Assembly: GCA_910586485.1 (NCBI GenBank)
Contig: CAJUIA010000013.1
Coordinates: forward strand, 42,505-106,504
Direction: 5' to 3'
Length of the DNA: 64,000 bases
Origin: an uncultured Acetatifactor sp.
Lineage (GTDB): Bacteria; Bacillota; Clostridia; Lachnospirales; Lachnospiraceae
The translations under genes were made by a program, and so were the position numbers. Numbering within the stretch: the stretch's first letter is position 1; each line of letters starts with the position of its first letter. Positions 25,674 through 33,211 of this stretch are shown here, in pieces. The notes beneath the pieces are model-generated. The model had not been told where the DNA came from, searched no databases, and was given only the letters and a program-made list of their open reading frames with translations.

Positions 25674-27134
25674 TTACACAATGCTTTCGCCGCGGACCGA
25701 CTTGGAAACACGGTTTGCAGCAAACAGCAATACCACGCTGACAACGGATTTCACCATACCGATTACTGTGGACAGCGGAATGTTTCCGTTCTGGATACCC
25801 AGATTATACACATAGAGGTCCAGCACCTCAATGGTATCAATATTCACTTTATTACGGAATACATAATACTGATCCATTCCGTTGCTTAAGATATTGGCAA
25901 TGGACATCAGCAGCATCACACAATAGGTAGGGATCAGGCCCGGCAGAGTCACATGCCACATTCTGGCGAAACGTCCTGCGCCATCCACCGTAGCAGCTTC
26001 ATAAAGCTGCTGGTCGATGCCGGAGATGCCGGCTATGTAGATGATGGCACTCCAGCCGATCCCCTTCCAGATTCCCCAGGCAAGCATCTTCAGCCAGATA
26101 TGTGACTCGCTCATCAAATAGTTGGAGCCTACCGCGCCTTCCGCCAAAATTCCCATCTGAGAAGCCAGGGTATTGACAAAACCGTCTGTGGAGAACAACG
26201 CAAAAGCAATGGCGTATACTAAAACCCAGCTGATGAAGTTAGGAATGGTGGTAAAGGTCTGCACAAAGCGGCGGAACCTGATATTCTTAATCTCGTTTAA
26301 GAAAATGGCAAAGGCCATGGCGCACCAGCTGGTGGCGATTCCCAGACCACTCATGGCCAATGTGTTCCGGAGTACCCGGACCACGTCCGCCCTTGTAGCC
26401 GCACTCTGGAACAGGGAAGTGAACCATTTAAAGCCCACGAAATTATCCATGGACAAGGTGCCGCCTGCGGAGTAGTCAAAGAAAGCATAGCGCCAGCCCC
26501 AAAGCGGCAGATAGCTGAACACGAAGCACAGTGCCGCAAATGGCAGAAAGATCAAAAAGAGCTTATACTTGGATTCCATCTCATACTTGCTGTCCTGAGC
26601 CGGCTTGGGCAGCATGAGCTGAATTGCTGCGGACGTCAGCAGAATCACCGCCGTCAAAACCAGATATACGATAAAGCCTCCCGGAAATCTGGGCCCTACC
26701 CTGTCTGTGTTTTCTGCACCCTGAATCAGAATATAGGACACATAGATCAGCACCAGCCCTAAAACCTGGACCCCGGCACCAACCAGCGAAAACAAATTTC
26801 CCAGCCTCTTGAACTTCAGATTTCCCAGAGACATACATCCTCCGGCACTTGCGGCTGCAATTCCCAGCAGAGTAATCAGGGACGCCGCAAACAGCAGGAT
26901 CATAACTCCCTCGTTCAGCCAGCCTCTGGAAAACGCTCTTTCCATCTCACCCGTCAGACTGCCGTAGGAAGTGCCGGATGTGAACAGGGAAAGATTCTTG
27001 TTGATCATATTACAGATTCTTGACGGGCTTGCCGCGGGGAAAAAGATAAGCGCCGCCGCCAGAAGAGTTGCAATTCGCTGAACAATATAAATCCTGTCAG
27101 CGCTTTTTTCCTTTCCGGATTTTTCCTCTCTCAT
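25674..27134 (-). CDS. ABC sugar permease, LplB type, with extended N terminus
   Basis: A 486-residue permease; usual LplB proteins are about 300. The first 190 residues add four hydrophobic segments before the standard domain, which begins near YKLFLIFLPFAALCFVFSYL and has the EAA loop YEAATVDGAGRFARMWHVTL. The start is ATG 27134 with GGAGGG upstream. It is the second gene of the operon headed by the surface protein. The extra membrane segments are unusual; whether they are regulatory or a docking site is unknown. Confidence 0.9.
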   Translation of the reverse strand: MREEKSGKEKSADRIYIVQRIATLLAAALIFFPAASPSRICNMINKNLSLFTSGTSYGSLTGEMERAFSRGWLNEGVMILLFAASLITLLGIAAASAGGCMSLGNLKFKRLGNLFSLVGAGVQVLGLVLIYVSYILIQGAENTDRVGPRFPGGFIVYLVLTAVILLTSAAIQLMLPKPAQDSKYEMESKYKLFLIFLPFAALCFVFSYLPLWGWRYAFFDYSAGGTLSMDNFVGFKWFTSLFQSAATRADVVRVLRNTLAMSGLGIATSWCAMAFAIFLNEIKNIRFRRFVQTFTTIPNFISWVLVYAIAFALFSTDGFVNTLASQMGILAEGAVGSNYLMSESHIWLKMLAWGIWKGIGWSAIIYIAGISGIDQQLYEAATVDGAGRFARMWHVTLPGLIPTYCVMLLMSIANILSNGMDQYYVFRNKVNIDTIEVLDLYVYNLGIQNGNIPLSTVIGMVKSVVSVVLLFAANRVSKSVRGESIV

Positions 27135-27199
27135 GACACCCTCCATTTTAAACGCGGCAGACATACCCGCGCAGGATATGTCTGCCACGCTCTCATTCC

Positions 27200-29035
27200 T
27201 TATTTACCGCTCTTTTTCTTCTTTGTTACAACTACGGCTGCTACTGCAATCACGGCAACCACTGCCACAACAATAATTACAATAACAACAGGGGACATGC
27301 CGCCCTCTGACCCGGTATTATCTGCCGGTGCCTCCGTAGGTGCAGGTGCTGCTTCGGAGGGTGCCTCAGGTGTTGCCTCCGGCTCGTTTACAGCCGCAGA
27401 TGTATTATCATATGCAAAGCCGGACACGGTAAAGGTAATCTTCATAGCCGTGGGGGGAACCTGATAATATCCGATTTCCTTCACGTCGTCATTCCATATA
27501 TTCTGGATCAGCATATTGATATAGCTTAAGGAATCAGGGCTCACAATGGGAGCAATGGTTACATCCCTGCCGTCGATTTCCAGCTTCATATCGGAAATGG
27601 TAATCTCTCCGGTATTGGGAATATCGGTAGAAAGGAAAATCAGGTTAAAGTACTCCTGAGAAGCGAAATCTCCGCTCAGATCCATGCCGTCTACGGACAC
27701 AGTATATGTACCGTTGCCTGCAATCACCGCATCGGTAAAGGTGCCGGGCTTTACGATAGCATTATTTTCGCTGTCCCAGCCGGTAATCTGGTTGAAGACA
27801 TCGCTGTCCCGCCCGTAGGTTGCATCGTCAAAGGCGTTGCGGAAAGAAAAGGTAGGTGTCTGTAATCCGAAGTATGCGTGATACTCACCGTTTAAGTCCA
27901 GTGCAGGCAGCTCAGGCTCGGTTTCCTCGCCTGCTGCAGCCGCGTTTCCTACTCCCGCTACCGTAAAGGTAACTTCAAGAGTTGTAACACCTGTGCGGGC
28001 CTCTGCGTCAATCAGCTTTGCCGTCGCATCCATCACTGCGCCCTCTGCCACACGATGGTCAATATGCTTGTCATCGCCGGCCGTTGCAGTATCATCAGGA
28101 TTGTTGTACTCATTGTACAGATTTACACGGGTGTTCACACCGCCGCCGTCCGCAGAACAGGTATAGCTGGGACCCTGCAGCGTTACCTCTTCACCGTTGA
28201 TCTTAATGCTGTCCACGGTGATGGTGTAAGCGGTGCCTAAAAGCAGCTCGCCGTTTGCAACCTCAAGGGCATTAAATTCGCCCATGTCAACTGCTTCTGC
28301 CGCGGTCATGGAAACGGTATAGGTGCCATCGCCGGTGATCTCCGCGTCAACATACTCTGCTTCAAAAGCGCTCCAATCGCTCTTATTAATGCTCAGGTGA
28401 GCAACCGCAGGACCTTCCACATCCGCTGCGGGAGCTGATGCGCCTCCCTCTGCTGCTGCCGTGCCAAAGCCGGATACGGTGAAAGCAACTTCCAGTGTTG
28501 AAATCCCTGTCCGGGCTTCCTTGTCAATCAGCGTTGCCGTCGCGTCCATTACGCTGCCCTCTGCCACACGCTGATCAATGTGCTTGTCGTCGCCGGCCGT
28601 TGCAGTCTCGTCAGGAGTGTTATACTCATTGTACAGATTTACGCGGGTGTTCACACCGGCGCCGTCTGCGGAGCAGGTATAGCTGGGGCCCTGCAGCGTT
28701 ACTTCTTCGCCGTTGATCTTAATGCTGTCCACGGTGATCACACTGCCCGTTCCCATAACGGCCTCACCGTTTACCACCTCCAGGGCGTTAAACTCGCCCA
28801 TGTCCACCGGCTCTGCCGCGGTCATTGAGACCGTATAAGAACCGTCTCCGGTGATCTTTACATTGGTGTACTCCGCTTCAAAGTCACTCCAATCGCTTTT
28901 GTTAATGTTGAGGTAAGCCGTACCGTCTTCCAGCGCCGAGGTATCCTGTCCTGCCTGTACGGGCATGGCAGAAAGTCCTGAAATTGCAAGCGCGAAAGCA
29001 AATGCGGAAGCCAACATTTTTTTGAACTTTTTCAT
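27200..29035 (-). CDS. Surface-anchored repeat protein, likely glycan-binding
   Basis: A 611-residue protein: signal peptide 1-28 (ending PVQAG), two tandem modules of about 152 residues (40-191 and 212-363, period exactly 172 codons), a third related beta-rich domain (about 377-545), a Pro/Ala/Glu linker, one transmembrane helix (582-604) and a KKKK tail. The modules share INKSDW, GDGSYTVSM or GDGTYTVSM, INGEEVTLQGPSYTCSADG and RVNLYNEYN with the C-terminal module of the GH5 lipoprotein. It probably holds glucan at the cell surface. First gene of the transporter operon, with AGGAGG before ATG 29035 and a terminator at 29175-29206 upstream. Confidence 0.82.
   Translation of the reverse strand: MKKFKKMLASAFAFALAISGLSAMPVQAGQDTSALEDGTAYLNINKSDWSDFEAEYTNVKITGDGSYTVSMTAAEPVDMGEFNALEVVNGEAVMGTGSVITVDSIKINGEEVTLQGPSYTCSADGAGVNTRVNLYNEYNTPDETATAGDDKHIDQRVAEGSVMDATATLIDKEARTGISTLEVAFTVSGFGTAAAEGGASAPAADVEGPAVAHLSINKSDWSAFEAEYVDAEITGDGTYTVSMTAAEAVDMGEFNALEVANGELLLGTAYTITVDSIKINGEEVTLQGPSYTCSADGGGVNTRVNLYNEYNNPDDTATAGDDKHIDHRVAEGAVMDATAKLIDAEARTGVTTLEVTFTVAGVGNAAAAGEETEPELPALDLNGEYHAYFGLQTPTFSFRNAFDDATYGRDSDVFNQITGWDSENNAIVKPGTFTDAVIAGNGTYTVSVDGMDLSGDFASQEYFNLIFLSTDIPNTGEITISDMKLEIDGRDVTIAPIVSPDSLSYINMLIQNIWNDDVKEIGYYQVPPTAMKITFTVSGFAYDNTSAAVNEPEATPEAPSEAAPAPTEAPADNTGSEGGMSPVVIVIIVVAVVAVIAVAAVVVTKKKKSGK
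27947..28402 (-). repeat. In-frame 516-bp-period repeat, copy 2
   Basis: Encodes module 2 (residues 212-363) of the surface protein. DNA identity with copy 1 is very high around 28025-28223, with differences mostly at third positions, indicating an older duplication under selection rather than a recent slip. Confidence 0.8.
28463..28918 (-). repeat. In-frame 516-bp-period repeat, copy 1
   Basis: Encodes module 1 (residues 40-191) of the surface protein; aligned block at 28541-28739 matches copy 2 at an offset of 516 bases. Confidence 0.8.
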
Positions 29036-29174
29036 TGCTTTTCCTCCTGTTTTTTTGCTTCATAAAAAGAAGCGTTTTTCTTTACAGGAAAAGTTTAAAT
29101 TATTTATTTGTTAATAAAAACCTTATAAATTTTACATATTTACTTTAAAAATTCGACACCGGCAAAAATATGTA

Positions 29175-29206
29175 CAAAAAAGCAGGCTTAAAATCAGCCT
29201 GCTTTT
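29175..29206 (-). terminator. Intrinsic terminator after the YesM kinase
   Basis: AGCAGGCT (29181-29188) pairs perfectly with AGCCTGCT (29196-29203), followed on the minus strand by TTTTTTG. It separates the GH74-GH31-kinase unit from the surface-protein/transporter operon, which therefore needs its own promoter in the AT-rich stretch 29040-29170, where I see no consensus -35. Confidence 0.85.
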
Positions 29207-29224
29207 GATTATTTTTTATATTTC

Positions 29225-30997
29225 TTAGGTTAAAATCGGTAATTTAATCGTCACAATAGTACCTTTTCCGGCCTCGCTCTCTATGGTAACGCCATAGCTC
29301 TCGCCGTATTTCAGCCGGATTCTCTGATTCACATTGCAGATGCCAATGTGCGTCCTGTCCAGAGTCTCGAAGTCATTCAACATATGCCTGACCTCTTTCA
29401 GCCTCGCTTCCTCCATACCACAGCCGTTATCCTCCACCGTGATCCAGAGATGGCTTCTTTCCTCCGCCCGGATGCGGATCATACCGTCGTTCTCCTTTGC
29501 CTCCAGTCCGTGAACATATGCGTTTTCCACAAAGGGCTGAATCAGCAGCGGCATGATTTTCAGCTCCTCCGTTCCGGTCTGCTCCTTCACCACAATTTCA
29601 TAATGGATCCTGTCATGGAAACGGTAATCCTGTATTTTCAAATAATACTCCACCAGCTGTAATTCCGATTTCAGGGATTGCAGACTGTCCGTAGCCTGAA
29701 TGTTCCTGCGCATGAGCTTTGCCAGCATCTTTGCCAGCTCTTCAATCTCGGACTGGCCCCTGACCCTTGCCTGCATACGGATGGTCTCCAGTGTATTATA
29801 CAGAAAATGGGGATTGATCTGGCTGGCCAGCATCTTAAACTCCACCTCCTTCTGTCTGGTGTTCAGCTGTTCCTTTTGTACCTGCTCCTGTACCACCCTG
29901 TCCATCAGCCCCTGTATATCCAGGATCATGGAGTTTAAGTCCCTCTGCAGCTCGGCAATCTCATCCTTGCCCTCCGGGGCAGCAGCAATTTGGAAGTCTC
30001 CGGCCGCTGCTCTGTGCATCTCATCCTTGAACACATTTACCCTCGCGCTGAAGGTATTGGAAAAAATCAGGATCAGCCCCAGCGCCACGGCAATGCACAT
30101 GAACATGGGAATCAGATTGCCCAGCGCCGTAGCCGCCGCCAGCTCGGCGATCTCCTTATAAGGCCTTAAGCTGACGATCGTATAAAACTCTTCACAATAG
30201 GGAGGATGTATTTTAACAAAAGCCATAAGATAATCCTCCCCCTGGTAAGTCACCCTGTCGGAAAAAGAGTCCCCGTCATTCTCGACAAGAAGCTCCAGAA
30301 GCTCTCCATAATCCGCTTCCTTTTCGTTGCTGTGAAGCACGGTGGCATTGTTGTAGACAAACAGCGTCAGGTCTTCCCGTTCGGTGACGGGAAGCTCGGT
30401 ACGCTTGTTCTGCATCTCGATCACCGCTACTCCCATCCGCTCCATTTCCTCCGTATAGAGTACCCGTGAAAGCTTCAGGCACATTTTCCCGGTTATGGTA
30501 TCCTCGTCGTAGGACCAGTACGGCCCGCCCTCCCGCCTTACGGTTTCCGTATATCCCGGATCCTTCTTTACCTCCGCATCCGCATAGGCAAAGTATTCAT
30601 TGTTGGGCAGTGTGGAATTATACGTATAAACCGTGATGCTTGCTATTTCCTGGTGATAATACTCCAGATAATTGTCAATGACGTCATAGCTCCGGTAATC
30701 CTCAAGCACCTCTTCATAGCTTCCATACTCGGTAGAGACAATCGTCACAATACTCGCCTCGAAGTACAGCCGCTTTGAAATATCCTCTATCACGCCAATG
30801 CTTTCGCTGACGGAATCCGCGATTCTGAAGAGCTCGTCTCTTAACGCCTCTTTCTCCTGCTCGATCATCACGCTGCGGACTGACATATACATGTACACAT
30901 CAGCCAGCAGCAGAGGAAGCACGCCCCCAACCAAATAGAGCAAAAACATCCTCTCCCGCAGGCGTATATTTGCGAAGAATCTTTTCAATCTACTCAT
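29225..30997 (-). CDS. YesM-type sensor histidine kinase
   Basis: A 590-residue membrane kinase: TM1 about 17-35, extracellular sensor about 36-290, TM2 about 291-312, HAMP about 313-370, then a His_kinase domain with SQINPHFLYNTLETIRMQ (His397) and an ATPase domain with LLIQPFVENAYVHGL (N box) and DNGCGM (G box). It follows the GH31 gene by 17 bases, so it is made with the glycosidases. The only matching response regulator is the YesN protein at 16828, on the other strand beyond the transporter operon. The ligand is probably an oligosaccharide, sensed directly or through a binding protein. Confidence 0.92.
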   Translation of the reverse strand: MSRLKRFFANIRLRERMFLLYLVGGVLPLLLADVYMYMSVRSVMIEQEKEALRDELFRIADSVSESIGVIEDISKRLYFEASIVTIVSTEYGSYEEVLEDYRSYDVIDNYLEYYHQEIASITVYTYNSTLPNNEYFAYADAEVKKDPGYTETVRREGGPYWSYDEDTITGKMCLKLSRVLYTEEMERMGVAVIEMQNKRTELPVTEREDLTLFVYNNATVLHSNEKEADYGELLELLVENDGDSFSDRVTYQGEDYLMAFVKIHPPYCEEFYTIVSLRPYKEIAELAAATALGNLIPMFMCIAVALGLILIFSNTFSARVNVFKDEMHRAAAGDFQIAAAPEGKDEIAELQRDLNSMILDIQGLMDRVVQEQVQKEQLNTRQKEVEFKMLASQINPHFLYNTLETIRMQARVRGQSEIEELAKMLAKLMRRNIQATDSLQSLKSELQLVEYYLKIQDYRFHDRIHYEIVVKEQTGTEELKIMPLLIQPFVENAYVHGLEAKENDGMIRIRAEERSHLWITVEDNGCGMEEARLKEVRHMLNDFETLDRTHIGICNVNQRIRLKYGESYGVTIESEAGKGTIVTIKLPILT

Positions 30998-31014
30998 AAA
31001 CTACTACCCAACCG

Positions 31015-33084
31015 TCATTCATAGACGGGCAGATCCCGGCCGGCACGAATCATCACCGGAATAATATCCAGAGGTGCAGGCACAATAATCCTCCTGCCGC
31101 CCTCATAGACCTTTTTGGTATAAGCATCCGTCCATTCCGCACCTGCAGGCAGATAGATTTCACGTTCCAGCGCCCCCGCCTCCATCACGGGAGAAACAAG
31201 CAGGTCCGGCCCGAACATATAAGAATCCTCCACGCTCCAGCAGGCCTTGTCCTCCGGAAAATCATAAAACAGCGGCCGCATTACCGGCGCGCCGCTTTCG
31301 CTGGCCGCTCTCATGCAGTCCCGGATATAAGGGCGCAGCCTCTCCCGGACAAACAGATATTTTGTCAGAATCTGATAATTATCCTCGCCAAAGCTCCAGA
31401 CCTCATTGTCCTGACCGCTGGTCAGCTGACGCACACCGTTTCGAAATTCCTGTTCCCTCTCATGCCAGGGAGAACGCTCTCCGTGCATACGGAACACGGG
31501 GCAGAAGGCTCCCCATGCAAACCAACGGACCAACAGCTCCCGAAAACCGGGGTCCTGTATATCACCTCCCAGGAAGCCGCCGATGTCCGAGGTCCACCAG
31601 GGAATCCCGGCCATACTCATGGAAAGTCCAGCCTGAAGCTGTTCCCGCATGGAGCGGAAGGAGGAATATATATCCCCCGACCAGGTAAGCACGCCGTACT
31701 TCTGGCTGCCTGCCCAGGCACAGCGCACCAGACTTAAAATCTCCTTCTCCCCTTCTGCCTTCAGGCCCTCGTAAAAGCCTTTTGCATAGCCCACAGGATA
31801 AATATTGGAGCATTGCAGGGCAGGCCCTGCATAATAGCGGTAATTGTCAAAGTCATAGGGTCCGTATTCCGGTTCCGCCTCGTCCAGCCAGAAGCAGCGA
31901 ATCCCCTTTTGATAATAGTTTTCCCGGCACCGCTCCCAGACATACCTTTGAGCACCAGGATGGGTTGCGTCATAAAATACCGTGTTGCCCATCCAGGTCA
32001 TGTGATTTTGATTCCCCCGGTCGGCATTTACCAGGTAGCCCTGTTCCGCCATCCTGCCAAAGTTCTCGCTGCGCTCGTCAACGGTGGGCCAGACGGAAAC
32101 CACCGTCTCGATACCAAGCTTCTTAAGCTCCTTTACCATCCCCTCCGGGTCAGGCCAGTCCAGGGGCTCGAACTTAAAGTCTCCCTGCATGGTCCAGTGG
32201 AAAAAGTCAATGACAATGGCATCCATGGGCAGGCCCCGCCGCTTATGCTCCCTGGCAACCGCCAGCAATTCCTCCTGGGTGCGGTAGCGCAGCTTGCACT
32301 GCCAGTAGCCCAGGCCGTACTCCGGCATCATGGGCGTGCGTCCCGTTGCCAGAGAATACTGAGCCTCTATCTCTGCCGGCGTATCCCCCGCCGTAATCAA
32401 GTAATCCAGCTTCTTGGTGCGCTTTGCATACCACTCGGTCTTATTGGTGCCAAAGGCCGCCGTGCCGATGGCCGGATTGTTCCAGAAGAAGCCATAGCCC
32501 CTGCTGGATACATAAAAGGGCACGCTGGCCTGGCTGTTGCGATGGGCAAGCTCCAGGACGGCTCCCTTTTTATTCATATGCTTTTCCTGATACTGCCCCA
32601 TGCCAAAAATCATTTCATCGTCAAAGGCCTCAAACCGGGCCGTCAGTTCAAAATCCGTACCGCCCTGCACGGGCTTTAATTCCCTGCCGTCCACTCGAAG
32701 CGGCACGCAATAACGGTTGATCCGGTTCCGGTTGCGCCAGTATTCCTCCGTCAGCAGCTCTCCCTTTTGATTATAAAAGGAAAGCCAGCCCTCATGAGAA
32801 ACCTTCACCGTGATCTTACCGTTCACCAGCCGGGCCTGTGTTCCGGTCTGGTGGTATTTTTTCCACTTTTCCCCCTGATACCAAGGGTCCGTCACATCCA
32901 CGGTTTCAAAGGTAATCTCCGGTGTCACCGCTTCCGTCTGCTCCGTCAGTGCCCAGTCATTTCCGTCCATCACAGGCTGCGCCGTCATCCTCACACGGAC
33001 GGAATTCCGGCCCCAGGGCTCCACCCAGACCTGCGTCTTTCCCTCTGCAATAATAAGCTTATTTCCCTCCTGATACATGTGCAT
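31015..33084 (-). CDS. GH31 alpha-xylosidase / alpha-glucosidase
   Basis: A 689-residue cytoplasmic enzyme. It has the GH31 nucleophile motif GIRCFWLDEAEPEYG (Asp about 401), acid/base Asp about 471 (LTWSGDI) and MAGIPWWTSDIGGF. The LDEAEP variant and the length fit YicI-like alpha-xylosidases, which remove the xylose from the non-reducing end of xyloglucan oligosaccharides; alpha-glucosidase activity is the alternative. AGGAGG precedes ATG 33084. The gene lies between GH74 and the YesM kinase, a context favouring xyloglucan. Confidence 0.88.
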   Translation of the reverse strand: MHMYQEGNKLIIAEGKTQVWVEPWGRNSVRVRMTAQPVMDGNDWALTEQTEAVTPEITFETVDVTDPWYQGEKWKKYHQTGTQARLVNGKITVKVSHEGWLSFYNQKGELLTEEYWRNRNRINRYCVPLRVDGRELKPVQGGTDFELTARFEAFDDEMIFGMGQYQEKHMNKKGAVLELAHRNSQASVPFYVSSRGYGFFWNNPAIGTAAFGTNKTEWYAKRTKKLDYLITAGDTPAEIEAQYSLATGRTPMMPEYGLGYWQCKLRYRTQEELLAVAREHKRRGLPMDAIVIDFFHWTMQGDFKFEPLDWPDPEGMVKELKKLGIETVVSVWPTVDERSENFGRMAEQGYLVNADRGNQNHMTWMGNTVFYDATHPGAQRYVWERCRENYYQKGIRCFWLDEAEPEYGPYDFDNYRYYAGPALQCSNIYPVGYAKGFYEGLKAEGEKEILSLVRCAWAGSQKYGVLTWSGDIYSSFRSMREQLQAGLSMSMAGIPWWTSDIGGFLGGDIQDPGFRELLVRWFAWGAFCPVFRMHGERSPWHEREQEFRNGVRQLTSGQDNEVWSFGEDNYQILTKYLFVRERLRPYIRDCMRAASESGAPVMRPLFYDFPEDKACWSVEDSYMFGPDLLVSPVMEAGALEREIYLPAGAEWTDAYTKKVYEGGRRIIVPAPLDIIPVMIRAGRDLPVYE

Positions 33085-33123
33085 ACCCTTACCTCCTTTT
33101 CATGACTGGCCGTTTCAAACCGT

Positions 33124-33211
33124 GAAGAATGCCCGTCTTTGGCATTCTTCGGTGCGCAACTTAGATTTTCTTAGTCAGCGTACTATGCTGACTTAGAAAA
33201 TCTTTGCACAC
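33124..33211 (-). repeat. Two-hairpin intergenic repeat, copy B
   Basis: Hairpin 1: GAAGAATGCC (33124-33133) with GGCATTCTTC (33141-33150). Hairpin 2: AGATTTTCTTAGTCAGC (33163-33179) with GCTGACTTAGAAAATCT (33187-33203), one mismatch, and outer bases TTGCGC/TTGCAC. The second hairpin lies inside the last codons of the GH74 gene and supplies its stop. Layout and sequence match copy A at 24586-24694. Confidence 0.75.
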
